From Amphirosellinia nigrospora (taxonomy: Eukaryota > Ascomycota > Sordariomycetes > Xylariales > Xylariaceae): a DNA stretch of 64,000 nt. Numbering within the stretch: the first letter of the stretch is position 1; each line of letters begins with the position of its first letter. The notes under the pieces are model-generated. The model was not told where the DNA came from. It saw only the letters and a program-made list of their open reading frames with translations, and made no database searches. A program made the position numbers and the translations under genes. Of the stretch, positions 47,097-63,000 are shown piece after piece. The DNA is taken from positions 7,574,193 through 7,638,192 of the forward strand of contig SCHM01000001.1 of NCBI GenBank assembly GCA_004123355.1. Reading direction: 5' to 3'.

Positions 47097-49609
47097 TATA
47101 ACTTTTAATAAACCGTTTAAAAAATCGGACGTAATAAAAATTAATAAACTTATTATATAAAACGTTTTTAAATTTATTATATATAACTTAAATATTTATA
47201 AAAAAAAATATATTTTTAAGTTTTATTTTATATAAAAAATTAAAAAAAAACTATAAAACTATATAAAAAGTTTAAACTATTATATAAAAATATAATAATA
47301 TTAAAAAAAATATTATTTTAATTTAATCGTTAATAATTTAATAAATAACTAATAGCTAATTTTAATATTTAGCTTTATTTTCGTACGAAATTTCGGAGCT
47401 TTATATAAGCTTAAAAATATTATTTAAGTTTATATTTAATCGGAAAATAAATTATTATATAATATTTATATTATTTATTTTTAAAGCTAAAAAAAAAATA
47501 CTTTTTAAAATTATTATATATTATATAATTTTATATAGTTTAACTAAATTTAAACTATATTAGTTTAAAATATATTACTAATATTATTAAAAAAAATTTA
47601 AAATATAAATATTTATATATAATTTATATTTATTATTAATATAATAGTTTAAAATTTTTAAAATAACTAAAATATAAATATAATATATTAAGCTTTATTA
47701 CGTTAAACTTTTTTATATATAAAAAAAAAAAATTTAAATAAATAAAATTTTATATAAAACTTAAAAAAACTTTATTTTTTAAATATTTATTTAAGTTTAA
47801 TAGTAAAAAAAATTTTTTATATAAATAAAATATTATAATATTTAAAAATTAAACTAAAAATTTAGCTAAAATTAACTTTTATATAAAAAAATTCGCTTAA
47901 GCTTATATTTTTATAAATAAAAATATATATTAATAATTATATAATTTTAAAGCTATATATATTTTGCTATTATAGCTTAATTATTAAGCGTAATTATAAT
48001 ATTAAATAATTAAATAAATAAATTAAATAATAAAAATAACCTTTAAAAAAGCTTAGTTTATTTTTTTCGATTTTTATTTATAAAGCTTTTTATTTTTATA
48101 AACAAATTATTTATAAATAATAAATATAATTTTATAGCTTAAATTTATTATTATATTTATAGTTAAAATTTATATAAAAAATATAATAAACTTAAATTTT
48201 AAAATCGAAAATAATATTATATATTAAAATTTAAATAAATAAAAAAATTATATAAAATATTTTAATTAAAATTATATAATATAATTAGCGGTTTTAATAA
48301 TATTATTACTTTTTATATAATATTTTAAAAAATTATAAAAATATTTAATTTTTTTTAATATTTACTATTTTATATTTAGATTTTAAATTATTATACGATT
48401 ATTTAGTTAAGCTAAAAATAATTTAAAAAAAAAAATTAATAATAATATTATATTTTTTTAAAAATCGTATAAAAAAAAAAAAATTTTAAATATAATAAAT
48501 TAATAATAAAAATAACCTAGCTAATATATTATTAAGCGTACGTTAAACTAAGTATTAAAAACTTTAGTTTTTATAAATAAGTTGTTTATTAAATCGAAAC
48601 ATTTATTAAAAAACTATAAAAAATACGCTTATATAATAAATAGCAGCTAAATATATATAAAAACAATATATTATATATAAATATTTAAAAAAATAAATAT
48701 TATATATAAATATATAAAAAGTTAGAAAATTATAATAAAAATAATAACTAAAATTTATATTTTAAAAATAACGTATATAATTAATCTTTTTTTTTTTTTT
48801 TTTTTTTTTTTAAACTTAAACTATATATAATAAAAATAATAAATATTATATAATCGTTATATAAACGTTATAAGCGCTGCTTTAAAAACTTAATATATAT
48901 AATATTAATTAAATAAAAATATTTTAATAATTAATATAATTGCTATTAAACTATTTAATATAAAACGATAATTTAGTTATAATTTTAAATAAAAATTATA
49001 TAAAATATTTTTTTAACGTATAAACTTTGCTTATATTAACGAAAATAATAGTTAATAATATTTAGAAAATAATATTATAAAAAAGTAAAAATAATCGTAT
49101 TTTTTTCGTTTATTATATAATAAAACAAATTAACTAAAATATATATTAAAAATTATTCGTACGAAATAAATAATAAAAATATATATACGTTTATATATAA
49201 CGTTAATATAAAAACTTTATAAACTTAACTTTTAATAAAAAAGCTATAAACTTTAGTAGCGCTGCTATTTTTTAAACGTATAAAGTTTTAAAACTATATA
49301 ATACTATTAAAAACAAAAAGCGTAAAACATAAATAAAAAACCCAAAAATTAATAAATTTATATAGCTATAGCTAATATTAATAATAATTTTATTTAATTG
49401 CTTATTAATATAATATTTAAAAAAACTTAAAAAGTTTTACGTATAATAATAATAATAATAATAATAGCAATAATATTATTACTAGTATTATTAATATTAT
49501 TAGTATTATTAATACTATTATTAATATTATTATTAATATTACGTTTATTATATAATAATTATTAAATTTAATATTATATAAATTTACGAAATTAGTTAAA
49601 ATATACGTA

Positions 49610-49690
49610 AATAATATATATATATATATATTATATATATATATATAATATAAATATATGCGCATAAAAAAAAAAAAAAAAAAAAACAAA
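49610..49690 (+). repeat. (TA)n and poly(A) tract in copy B
   Basis: A run of TA repeats is followed by a short CG-containing spacer and about twenty A. The same module occurs at about 30412-30500 (inverse, copy C) and 63495-63585 (copy G), so it belongs to family 1 and is not a random microsatellite. Confidence 0.65.
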
Positions 49691-50160
49691 AAGCAATATA
49701 AAAACAACCTAATTTATATATAATAGTATAAATATAAAAACAATATATTATTTTTTTTTAAGATATTTAAAAAAATTAAATAAAAAATTATATATAATAG
49801 TTATATATAAGTTAGCTTTTTTATTTATATTTATTAACTTTTTTTTTACGTATAATTATATAAACATTAAACATTTTAAAAAATAGCAATTTAATATACT
49901 ATTAAGCGTTTTTTTTTATATACTTGCTATATAATATATTTAATATTTTTTTTATGTTTAAATTTTTTATATTAAAAAAAACAATCGTATAAAAACACGC
50001 TATAGCAAAAAAAAAAACTAATATTATAATTACAATATTATTTATATATAAAGTTAATATTTAATATTAACTATATATAATAGCTAATTATTAATTATAG
50101 CATTAATTATTTATATAATAAAATTAAACTAATATATCCGCCCGATTTAGTTATAATATA

Positions 50161-52271
50161 AATTACGCTTCACATACTTAAAGAGATAAAGCTTTAACAT
50201 ATGTGGTATATTGTATATAAAATCTACAAATAAGGTAAGAAAAAAGGAAGGTCTAAGTTTATATTATAGGCAGCTGCTTAAATACCCGCGGGGCGGCTGT
50301 ATTCACTGCTAATATTTGCCTTTATTTATTGTACTGCATTTACTGCGAATGGTAGTTACGCATTTACTGTACTATATTTATTGCAAATGGCAGTTATGTA
50401 TTTACTACGAGTGGCAGTTATTATAAGTGGAGATTACGGGTGCTGTGGCTAGTGGTGGGGCATAGCTACTAGAGCCTGCAGATCTATAACTACCCCCCCT
50501 TCGAAAAAAAGAATGACTTAACTAGGGTCGAAGTCGCGACTGCTTTTTAGCGAAAAAAGGGATCGCTTCGGGTTTTTATTAATATAACTTTTCGTAAGGC
50601 CTTTATACTATTTAAATTATTATATTAGTTTTTTTATACGTTATTTAAAGTTTTTTTGCTTAATATAATATTTAAGCATATATAATACTTACGTATTCTT
50701 TATTTATTTTTTTTTTTTACGTTATTTTTTTTTTTTATATTATAGCTTTATTATTATTTAAATATAGTTTATTAAATTCGTTCTTTTACGCCGCTTTTAG
50801 CTATATTTATAGTTTTACTAAAAGTCCAGCTAAATTAAATATTATAAAAGTTTTTTAATACTTTTATACTATTTTTAAAATTTTTTGCTAAATATTATAT
50901 ATTATTAAGTTTTAACTTTTTAATTTTATTTAGTATTATAACTTCTAATAATAAAATCGAAATATTTATATTTTTTAATAGTAAACTTTTTTATTTTTAA
51001 GTTTATTATTTTTTTTTTTAAGTTTTTTGCTTTTAACTTAATAATAAGTTATTAAAGTATTTTTATAATCGATTTACGTAATAATAATTTAATATTTTCT
51101 AGATTAAAAAATATTTAGTATAAAAAATTTTTATTTTTTTCGTATTTTAAACTTTTATTATATTATAAAAAAGTTTAACTTATTTAATAAATAGTTTATT
51201 TTTTAAAACTATTTTTTTTTAAAATTAATATATAGTTTTTACGTTAAAATTAAGTTCGCGTTAACTTTTATTAGCTTAATTAATTATACGTTCTTAAATA
51301 TACCGTATTTTTTTAGCTAATTTAATAAACTACGCTATTTTTTATTTTTTTTTATATATTTATTCGAATTATTTTTTTTTTTAAAAAACTTTTATAGCTT
51401 TTTATTAGCGGTCCGATTTTTTTAATTAAAGTTAAATAATATTAAAAAATTTATTTTAATTTTAAAATAATAACCTTATTAAAGTATAAAAAATTAACGT
51501 TTAAACGTAATTTATAATAAATATACGCTTAAACTAGTTATTCTAGTAATAATTTACATATAGTTATAATTTTTAATTAATATATTTATTTATAATTTTT
51601 ATTTTTATAATTTATAGTATTTTATAATAGCTAGTATATATTTTATACTTATTAGCTTATATAGCTTATTTATAAAAGCAAAAATAAACTAAAGTTTATA
51701 GTTTAATATTATAATTATAAATATTTTAAAAACTTAGAAAAATCCTTTATAATATATTTTAGTAGCGTTTTTTATATATTTTTATAATAAAATATAATTT
51801 ATATTTGTTTATTTAAACGTTTATTATAATTAAAACGTTATTATATTTATATTTATTTTTAAATATTTATTAAAATTAATAATAAAATAGCGCTATATAT
51901 ATTTAAATATCGGGAAAATATAAATTTATTAAAAGTTTTATCTTTAAATACTTTAATAAGTTTATATTTTATATAGTTCTATAATAATTATTAATTTCTA
52001 TTTAGCTTAAGCTATTAATAACGTTTAATAATAAGTTTATATATTTTATTTTTGCTAAAATATAATAAATATTTTATAATATATTTTTTAATAAAACGTA
52101 TTTTTAAATATAAAAAATTAAAAATAATTAAACGTTTATAAAATATAATTAATTTATTTTTAATTTTTATAAGTTTTTAGCTTATTATTTTTTATTTATT
52201 AATAATAAATTTTTATGTTTATGTTTTTACGGTTTTTTTTAAAAATTCGCTTAATATTAATATTTTATAAA
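50161..52271 (-). mobile_element. 3' end of a Gypsy-like LTR retrotransposon (E)
   Basis: On the minus strand, degraded internal sequence (to about 50500) leads to a polypurine tract of seven G (50493-50499, after TTCGAA). An LTR of about 330 bases (50161-50492) then starts TAGTTATAG, presumably from TGTTATAG. This order, with GAAGGGGGGG directly before the LTR, is characteristic of fungal Ty3/Gypsy elements. The LTR is GC-richer and has had little RIP. Its 5' part is missing, cut by copy F, and its left end truncates the 3' LTR of copy B. Confidence 0.6.
50320..50445. repeat. Imperfect short tandem repeats inside the LTR of E
   Basis: Three or four imperfect copies of a unit like ATTTACTGCGAATGGCAGTTA follow each other. 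They lie within the U3-like part of the LTR and might be promoter repeats, as known from other LTR elements. Confidence 0.45.
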
Positions 52272-55200
52272 TATTATAATTATAGTATTATTTACGTACG
52301 GAATTAATATATTAGTATTAACTACGTATAATAATTATATTAATTATAGTATTAATTGTTATATAATAAAATTAAGCTAGTATATCCGCTTAATTTAATT
52401 ATAATATATTATAATAAAATTTTTTTCGTATAAAAAATTTTTCGTATAAAAGCCTAGCTTTTATATAAATAATTAAAAAAAATAAATCGATATATATTAA
52501 TATTTATTTATTTATTATTACGTATAATATTATATTTTTTAGCTATTTAATATTAATTAATATTTTTAATTAAAAAATATAAATTAATAAAAATAAAAAT
52601 AAAATTTAAACTTAATTATAAACTACGTTTTTTATATTATATTTTAGTTTTTTTAATATTATATTAATAAAAAAAAAAATTAATTATTTTAATATATTTT
52701 AATATTATTTTATATAAAAGTTTAATTAATAATATATAATTATATTATTTTTTAATTATTATTATATAAACTATATAAAATTTATAATATAATTTTAATT
52801 TTTTTATTTATAATATTTTTAAATATAAAAAAATAATAATTAATTATATAATAATTAATATATAAATAAATATAAAACGTTATATTTTTAAAAAAGCAGC
52901 TAAAATAATTTTTTATTTTTTTAGCTAATATTTTATATAATAATATAGCTAAAAAAATCGCTTAAAAAACTAGTATATTTTAAGTTTTATACGAAAAACT
53001 ATTAATTTTTATATATATAAAAATATTTATAAAACTTTAAAATAATTATTATAAATAAATTAATATATAAATAATATATTTATATATAAAATATAGTTAT
53101 ATTATATAATATAAAAAACTTTTAAAAAATATTAGTAAAAAACTTTAAAATAATAAAATTTAAAATATTTAATAAAATCGATATTTAAATTATTAAAAAA
53201 TTTATAATATTTTTTATATAAAAAACGTTTTAAATTAAAAACTTATAAATAATTAAAAAAAAACTATATTATATAAATTATAAAAAATAATATATTTAAT
53301 ATATAGATTTTAAATTTTTATATAATTATTTTAAATAATATTTATATTTTTATATTAAATTAATAATTTTAAAGTTAGCAAAATTTTTTTATATAATAAA
53401 ATAATTTTATAATTTTTTTTTTAAATAAAAAATAAACAAAAAAAAAAATAAAAAAAAATAAAAAAATAGCTGCAAAATAACTATATATAATTAAAAGCTA
53501 GTTTTTAATTTTAAATAATAAAAATATTATAAAAAATAAAATATTAAAATAAAGTTTTAAAAACTTTTTATAACTATTAAACGTTATTTATTATTTATTA
53601 ATTAATAATTATTTTTTATATAAATAAAAATATATTATATTTTTAACGTATAATAAAATACTTAGTTTTTTAAAATTTTTTTTAAACTTTAAAGCAATTT
53701 ATTTATTATATAATATTAAATATAAAAATACTTTTATTTAAAATTTAAATTTTTTTTACGTATAATATTTAAAATAAAACTATTTTATTTACGAAATATT
53801 AAATTTTTTTAAAAACTTAATAAAAAAAAAAAATTATTTTAAAAAACTATATAATTTATTTTATAATAAAATATAATAATTTGTTAATTATTATTATAAG
53901 CTCGAAATTAAAAAAATTAATTTTATATTATATTTTTTATAATATTAATTAATTATATAAAAAATTATTATATATATTATATTAGCTTTAATTATATATA
54001 AAAAAAAACGTATAATATTATAAATATATATTTTAATATAATTATAAACTATAATTAATATTAAATTAATTAAACTATTATTTTTATATAAATATATAAA
54101 TAAAAAAAAAAATTATTTTTATATAAAGTATTAAAAGTTATAATTAATAAACTATTTAAAGCTTAAAAAATATTTAAAATAAAATATTTAAAAAAAATTT
54201 ATTTAAATATAACTATTATATACGTATATAAAAATATTTTAAAATTTAAAATAATATTTATTTTTAAAAACTTATATATAAAAAATTCTTTTTAAACTTT
54301 CGTTTATATTTTTAAGTTAAAAAAAACTTAATAATTTAATATTTATATAAAAAATAAAAAATTTATATTATATAAATCGATAATATAATTAAATTAACTA
54401 TTATTTTATATAATATAAAAATATTATATAATATTTTAAAAATTTTTAAAAATAATATATTAGCTAAAATTATATAAATATTTATTTTTTAAAAATTTAT
54501 ATATAAATAAAAAATATTTTATTTATTAAAAAAAAAATATTAATTAATTAATTATATTTTTTAAAAAAAGTTTTACGCAAAAATTAATATTTTAATATAT
54601 ACGAAATAATATTTAAAAATAAACTAACTTTTAAAAAATTTTTAACTTATTTAATTAAATAAAAGCTATTTAAATATATATAATAAAAAAAAAAAAAAAT
54701 TAAATATATAAAATAAAATATCGTATAATATTATAAATAAATATTTATATATATATAAAAAAAAATATTTAGTCGATAATTATAAATTAATTATTTAATT
54801 TATTTATATTTAATAATTAATATTATATAAAATATTAAAATATTATTTAAAATATAAAAGTTTTAAAATTTTTTATTATAAAAAAATTATAAATAAAAGT
54901 TTATATATAAAAAAACTTAAAAGCTAAAATTATTTAAACTTTTAAAATAATTAAAATAAGCTTTAATAAAAACTATATAATAATTTTAATTAATATAATA
55001 AAAATTAATAATTAAATTAACTATATAATATTTTATATTTTAAATATTTTTATTTTATTTTTATTTTTTTTAAAAAATATAAACCGTTTAAAAATATATT
55101 TAATAATATAAAAAATATTATCGTACGAAAAATAAAAATAATATTTTATTATATATAATAAAATTATTTATTTTTTAATATTAACTTATATAAAATAGCT

Positions 55201-56796
55201 AGTTATTTTATAAAAACTAAGCTACGCTATTTATATAAACGATTTAATATTTTTATACGGAAAAATTATATAAAAATTTTTTTACGTAAAATATAAAATC
55301 AAACAATTTATTTTAAAAAAAATCTAGAAATTTTATTATTATTATTAAACGTATAATAAAGCTTTATAATAATTTAAATTTATAATTAAAATAACTATAA
55401 ATTTAATTATAAAATAATTATAAACGTTATATAAATAAATAATTAAAACGTATTATATATTATTAATATTATTATATTATTTTAAACAGCGATTTTTTTA
55501 AAATTAATATTTTATAAAATATATAAAAATATTATATAAATATTAAATTAATATTTACTAAAAACTTTTTAATAATATTATAATAACTTTAAAATAAACT
55601 TTTTATTAAACGAATTTAAAAATATATAAAAATAACTAACGTATAATATTATAAAATGTTTATTAAAATATATTAAATAATAAATAAAATAAAACAAATA
55701 TATAAACTATTTAAATATATATAATATTTTTCGAAAAAAATCGATATATATATAAATAATAAATTAATTTTATAAATAATAATAAAAATATTAAATAATA
55801 CTATTAAACTTAATAGTTTTATACTAATTTTTTTATTTTTAAAGCTTATTTTTATATTAATAAAAAATTTTTTTTATTTTTTTTATTATATAAAAAGTAG
55901 CAACTATTTAAAAAATAATAAAAATATTATATAAAAATTATATAAAATTAAAATTAGTTATACGATTAATAAATAAAATAAACTATTTTTATATAATATA
56001 TTTATATTTTTTTTTCGAAATAAAATTTTAATATAAAAAAAAAAATAAAATAAAAAAAACTATATAAATTAAAACAATTAAAAAGTTAAATATAATTATA
56101 ATTTTAATTAATAAACTAATATTTTTAATATATAAATTAAACTATATTATTATATAAAAATATTTAAATAAATAATTTAAACTAAAATAACGTACGATTT
56201 ATATAATTAATAATTATTAAAAAAAAATATAATTAGCTAAAAAAAAAAATTTAATTTTACTATTATATAACGTTTAAATATATTATTATATAATATTAAA
56301 TATTATAAACTTTTTTAATAAAAAAAAAAATAAGCTTTTAAATTAATAATTAAACTATATATAAATAAAATTATTATAACTTTTAATAAATTATTTAAAA
56401 AATTAAACGTAATAAAAATTAATAAATTTATTATATAAAACGTTTTTAAATTTATTATATAATTTAAATATTTATAAAAAAAAATATATTTTTAAGTTTA
56501 TTTTATATATAAAAATTAAAAAAAAACTATAAAATTATAAAAAGTTTAAACTTATTATATAAAAATATAATAATATTAAAAAAACATTATTTTAATTTAA
56601 TCGCTAATAATTTAATAAATAAACTAATAGCTAATTTTAATATTTAGTTTTATTTTTATATAAAATTTTAAAATTTTATATAAACTTAAAAATATTATTT
56701 AAATTTATATTTAATTAAAAAATAAACTATTAATAATATTTATATTTGTTTATTTTTAAAACTAAAAAAAAATACTTTTTAAAAATTATTTTATAT
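52272..56796 (+). mobile_element. Family-1 LTR retrotransposon, copy F (5' part)
   Basis: The 5' LTR is 52272-52552. The internal sequence follows the order of copy G for about 4.2 kb and stops at 56796, where the LTR of copy G begins. The missing remainder should lie beyond the window, on the far side of copy G. It is heavily RIP-mutated with no coding frame. Confidence 0.8.
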
Positions 56797-57080
56797 TGTT
56801 GCAATTATAATATTATCTACGTACGGAGTTAATATATTGGTATTAATTACGTATAATAGCTAATTATTAACTATAGTATTAGCTGTTTATATAATAAATC
56901 GGGCTAATATATCCGCCTAATTTAGTTGTACGGTATATTGCGGCAGAATTCTTTTTATATAAAAAATTCTTTATATAAAAGCCTAGCTTTCGTATAAATA
57001 GTTAAAAAAATAAATCGATATATATAAATATTTATTTTATTTATTATTATATATAATATTATATTTTTAATTATTTAATA
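56797..57080 (+). repeat. 5' LTR of copy G
   Basis: About 284 bases. The start TGTTGCAATT is unmutated, whereas copies B, C and F have TATTATAATT. Confidence 0.8.
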
Positions 57081-60000
57081 CTAATTAATATTTTTAGCTA
57101 AAAAATATAAATTAGTAAAAAAAAACAGAATTTAAACCTGGTTATATAAGCCGCGTTTTTTATATTATACTCTAGTTCTTTTAATATTATATTAATAAAA
57201 AAAAAAATTAATTATTTTAATATATTTTAATATTATATTTTTATATAAAAGTTTAATTAATAGCGCGCAATTATACTATTTTTTAATTATTATTATACAA
57301 ACTGCGCAAAAATTCGCAATATAACCTAATAACCTTTTTATCCGTAATATTTTCGAATATAATAAAAAATAATAATTAATCGTATAATAGCTAATATAAA
57401 CAAACGTATAAAAACGCTATACTATTAAAAAAGCAGCTAAAATAATTTTTTATTTTTTTAGCTAATATTCTATATAATAGTATAGCCGAAAAAATCGCCT
57501 AAAAAACCAGTATACTTTTAAATTTCATACGAAAAACTATTAACCTCCGTACGTACAAAAATACTTTATAAAACTTTAAAATAGCTATTATAAAATAAAT
57601 TAATATATAAGCAGTATATTTATATATAAAATATAGTTATATTTATATAACGTAAAAAATTTTTAAAAAATACTAGCAAAAAATTTCGAAGTAATAAAAC
57701 CTAAAATATTTAATAAAATTAATACTTAAATTATTAAAAAATTTACAACGCTTTTTATATAAAAACATTTTAAATTAAAAACTTATAAAGCAATTAAAAA
57801 AAAACTATATTATATAACTTATAAAAAATAAATATATTTTAGCGTACGGATCTTAAATTTTTATATAACTATTTTAAATAATATTTGCGTTTTTTACGCT
57901 AAATTAATAACTTTAAAGTTAGCAAAGTTCTTTTATATAATAAAGCAACTTTACAATTTTTTTTTTTTAAACAAAAAATAAAAAAAAAAAATAAAAAAAC
58001 AAATAAAAAAACAGCCGCAAAACAATTTACGTATATAATTAAAAGCTAGCTTTTTAACTTTAAATAATAAAATATTATACAAAAATAAAATACTAAAAGC
58101 AAAATTTTAAAAACTTTTTATAACTATTAAACATTACTTATTATTTACTTTAGTTAATAATTTACTTTTTATATAAACAAAAGTATACTATACTTTTAAC
58201 ATACAATAAAATATTTAGTTTTTTAAAATTTTTTTTAAACCTTAAAATAACCTATTTATTATATAATACTAAATATAAAAATACTTTTATTTAAAATTTA
58301 AATTTTTTTTACGTATAATATCTAAAATAAAGCTATTTTATTTACAAAATATTAGATTTTTCTAAAAACTTAGCAAAAAAAAAAAATTATTCCGGAAAAC
58401 CGTACAATTTATTTTATAATAAAATATAATAGTTCGTTGATTATTATTAAAAGCTCGAAATTATAAAAAATTAATTCTATACTATATTTTCTATAATATT
58501 AATTAATTATATAAAAAATTATTATATATATTATATTAGCCCTAATTATACGTAAAAAAAACGTATAATATTATAAACTTATATTTTAATATAATTATAA
58601 ACTATAACTAATATTAAACCGATTAAACTAATATTATTTTTATATAAATATATAAATAAAAAAAAAACTTATTTTTATATAAAATATTAAAAATTATAAT
58701 TAATAAGCTATTTAAAGCTTAAAAAATACTTAAAGCAAAATATTTAAAAGAAATTTACTTAAATATAACTATTGTACGCGCGTATAAAAATGTCCCGGAA
58801 TTTAAAACAGCATTTATTTTCTAAAAACTTACGTACAAAAAATTTTTTTTAGATTTTTACTTATATTTCTAGGTTAAAAAAAACTTAACAACTTAGCATT
58901 TCATATAAAAAATAGAAAATTCTTACTATATAAATCGATAATATAACTAAATTAACTATTATTTTACACAATATAAAAATATTATATAATACTTTAAAAA
59001 CCCCTAAAAATAATATACTAATTAAAATCGTATAAATAATTATCTTTTAAAAAACTTACGTATAAATAAAAAATATTTATTTATTAAAAAAAAAAGTACT
59101 AATTAATTAACTATACCTTTTAAAAAAAGTTTTGCGCGAAAAACTAATACTTTAATACGTATAAAATAATATTCGAAAATAAACTAACTTTTAAAAAATT
59201 TTTAATTTATTTAACTAAGTACAAAAGCTATTTAAATATATACAATAAAAAAAAAAAAAAATTCAAACATATAAAACAAAAACGTTATATAATATATTAT
59301 AAATAACATATTTATATATTATATAATAAAGAAAAATATCTAGTTAATAATTATAAATTAGCTGTTTAATTTATTTATATTTAATAATTAATACTATATA
59401 AATATTAAAATATTATTTAAAATATAAAAGCTTCGAAATTTTTTATTATAAAAAAACTATAAACAAAAGCTTACGTATAAAAAAACTTAAAAGCTAGAAT
59501 TATTTAAACTTTTAGAATAACTAAAATAAGCTTTAGCAAAAGCTATATAATAACTTTAATTAATATAATAAAAATTAATAATTAAATTAGCCGTATAATA
59601 TTTTATATCTTAATATTTTTATTTTATTTTATTTTTTTTAAAAAATATAAACCGCTTAAAAATATATTTCAATAATACAAAAATATTATTATACGAAAAA
59701 CAAAAATAATATTCTTATTATATAAATAAAGCTACTTATTTTTAATATTAGCCCGTATAAAATAGCTAGCTATTTTATAAAAACTAAATTATATTATTTA
59801 TATAAATAGTTCGAATACTTTTATATAAAAAAATTATATAAAATATTATTTTGCGCAGGATATAAAATCGAACAATTTATTCTAAAAAAGATCTAAAAAT
59901 TTTATTATTATTATTAAACATATAATAAAGCTTTGCAGCGATTTAAATTTATAATTAAAACAACTATAAATTTAACTATAAAATAATTATAAACGTTATA

Positions 60001-63000
60001 TAAATAAACAACTAAAATATACTATATATTATTAACGCCGCTATATTATTTTAAATAATAACTTTTTTAAAATTAATATCTATATAAAATATATAAAAAT
60101 ATTATATAAATACTAGATTAATATTTATTAAAAACTTTTTAATAAATTATATATAACCTTAAAATAAATTTTTTATTAAACAATTTAAAAAATATATAAA
60201 ATAATTAGCATATAATACCGCAAAATATTTATTAAAACATACTAAACAATAAATAAAATAGAACAAACATATAAGCTATTTAAACATACATACGATATTT
60301 TTCAGGAAAAAATCATATATATAAATAATAAATTAATTTTATAAATAGCAATAAAACATTAAATAATATTATTAAACCTAATAATTTATACTAACTTTTT
60401 TTATTTTTAGAGCTTACTTTTATATTAATAAAAAGTTTTTTTATTTTTTTTTATTATACGAAAAGTAATAACTATTTAAAAAATAATAAAAATATTACGT
60501 AAAAACTATATAAAAATCAAGATTAGTTATATAATTAACAAGCAAAATAAACTATTTTTATATAACGTTTATATTTCTTTTTTAAAATAAAGTTTTAATA
60601 TAAAAAAAAAAAATAAATAAAAAAACCATACAAAATCAAAACAATCGAAAAATTAAATATAATTATAACTTCGATTAATAAACTAATACGCTTTTAATAT
60701 ATATAAATTAAGCTATTATTATATAAAAAATATTTAAACGGATAATTTAAACTAAAATAATATATAATTTATATAGCTAATAATTATTAAAAAAAAACAT
60801 AGTTAGCAAAAAAAAAACTTAGCTTTATTATTATATAACGCTTAAATATATTTATTATACAATATTTAAATACTATAAACTTTTTTAATAGAAAAAAAAA
60901 GCAAGCTTTTAAATTAACAACTAAGCTATATATAAATAAATTATTATAACTTTTAACAAACTGTTTAAAAAGTCGGACGTAATAAAAATTAATAAACTTA
61001 TTATACGAAACGTTTTTAAATTTATTATATATAATTTAAATATTTATAAAAAAAAACATATTTTTAAGTCCTGCTTTATATAAAAAATTAAAAAAAAAAC
61101 TATAAAGCTATATAAAAAGTTTAAACTTATTATATAAAAATATAATAATATCGAAAAAAGCATTATTTTAACCTAATTACTAACAATTTAACGGATAAAC
61201 TAACGGTTAATTTTAGTATTTAGCCCTATTTTTATATAAAATTTCGGAGCTTTATATAAACTTAAAATATTATTTAAGCTTACGTCTAGTTAGAAAACAA
61301 ACTATTATGCGATATTTATACTTATTTACTTTTAAAGCTAAAAAAAAATACTTTTTAAAAACTATTTATATATCGTACAACCTTTATATAGCTTAGCCGA
61401 ATTTAAGCTATATTAGTTTAAAATATACTACTAATATTATTAAAAAAACTTAAAATATAAATATTTATATATAACTTATATTATTAATTATATATAATAG
61501 TTTAAATATTTTCGGGATAACTAAAATATAAATAAATAATATACTAAGCTTTATTATATTAAACTTTTCGTTATACGAAAAAAAAAAATTTAAACGAACA
61601 AAACTTCGCGCGAAGCTTAAAAAAACTTTATTTTTTAAATATTTACTTAAGTTTAATAGCAGAAAAATTTTTTCGTATAAATAGAATATTATAATAATTT
61701 AAAAAGCTAAACTAAAAATTTAGCTAAAGTTAACCTTTATACGAAAAAATTCGCCTAAACTTATATTTTTAATAAACTAAAAAATATATATTAATAGTAT
61801 ATATTAACCTAAAGCTACGTACAATCTTGCTATTATAGCTTAAATTATTAAGCTATAATATATATAATATTAAAATATTAAATAAATAAATTAAGTAATA
61901 AAAAAATAACCTATTAAAAAAACTTATATTTATTTTTTTCGATTTTTATTATATAAAGCTTTTTATTTTTATAAACAAATTATTTGCAAATAATACAAAT
62001 ATAACTTTATAGTTTAAATTTATTATTGTATTTATAATCGAAGCTTATATAAAAAATATAATAAACCTAAACTTTAAAATCGAAAGTAAATTATATATAC
62101 TAAAATTCAAACAAATATAAAAAGTTATATAAAATATTCTAGCTAACAAATTATATAGTATAATTAGCGGTTTTAATAGTATTATTATTTTTCGTACAAT
62201 ATTTTAAAAAATTATAAAAATATTTAACTTATTTTTAATATTTATTATTTTATGCTTAAATTTTAAATCGTTATATAACTGTTTAGTTAAACTAGGGATA
62301 ACTTAAAAAAAAAATTAATAATAAATATTATATTTTCTAAAAATTATACGAAAAAAAAAAATCTTTAAAGTATAATAAATTAATAGTAAAATAACCTAGC
62401 TAATATATTTATTAAGTATACGTTAAACTAAATATTAAAACTTTAGTTTTTTAAAATAAGCTATTTATATAAATCGAAATATTTATTAAAAAACCGTAAA
62501 AAGTACGCTTATATAATAAATAGTAGTTAAATATATATAAAAGCGATATATTATATATAAATATTTAAAAAAGTAAATATTATATACAAATAATAAAAAA
62601 GTTAAAAAATTATAGCAAAAATAATACCTAAAATTTATACTCTAAAAAAATATATACAACTAATCCTTTATTTTTTTTCTTTTTTTTTTTTAAACTTAAA
62701 CTATATATAATAAAAATAATAAGTATTATATAATCGTTATATATAAGCGCTGTAAACGCTGCTCTAAAAACTTAGCATTATATAATATTAATTAAATAAA
62801 ATACTTTAATAATTAATATAACCGTTATACGGATTATCCTAGTATAAAATAATAATTTAGCTACGATTTTAGATAAAAATCGTACGGAAGTATTTTTTTT
62901 AACGTATAAATTTTGCTTATATATTGGCGAAAATAATAGTTAATAATATTTAAAAAATAATATCGTACGAAAAAGCTAAAACAATTATATTTTTTTCGTT

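Larger units (their letters stand above)
28091..50160 (+). mobile_element. Family-1 LTR retrotransposon, copy B (interrupted host copy)
   Basis: Its pieces are 28091-29831, 36814-39106 and 47102-50160. They join to the same order as the uninterrupted copy G when insertions C and D are removed. The 5' LTR is 28091-28368 and begins TATTATAATT, the RIP form of TGTTGCAATT in copy G. The 3' LTR begins at 50022 and is cut at about 50160 by element E. No open pol gene remains. As it hosts three other insertions, it is the oldest element in the nest. Confidence 0.8.

Noticed and set aside
30412-49707. Open frames in the AT-rich block (30412-30606, 38995-39198, 41606-41836, 46626-46808, 49417-49707)
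   Set aside because: They are strings of Ile, Tyr, Leu, Asn, Phe or Arg made by AT repeats or LTR ends (38995-39198 runs across the left edge of the LTR of D). None has a protein motif, and all lie in transposons.
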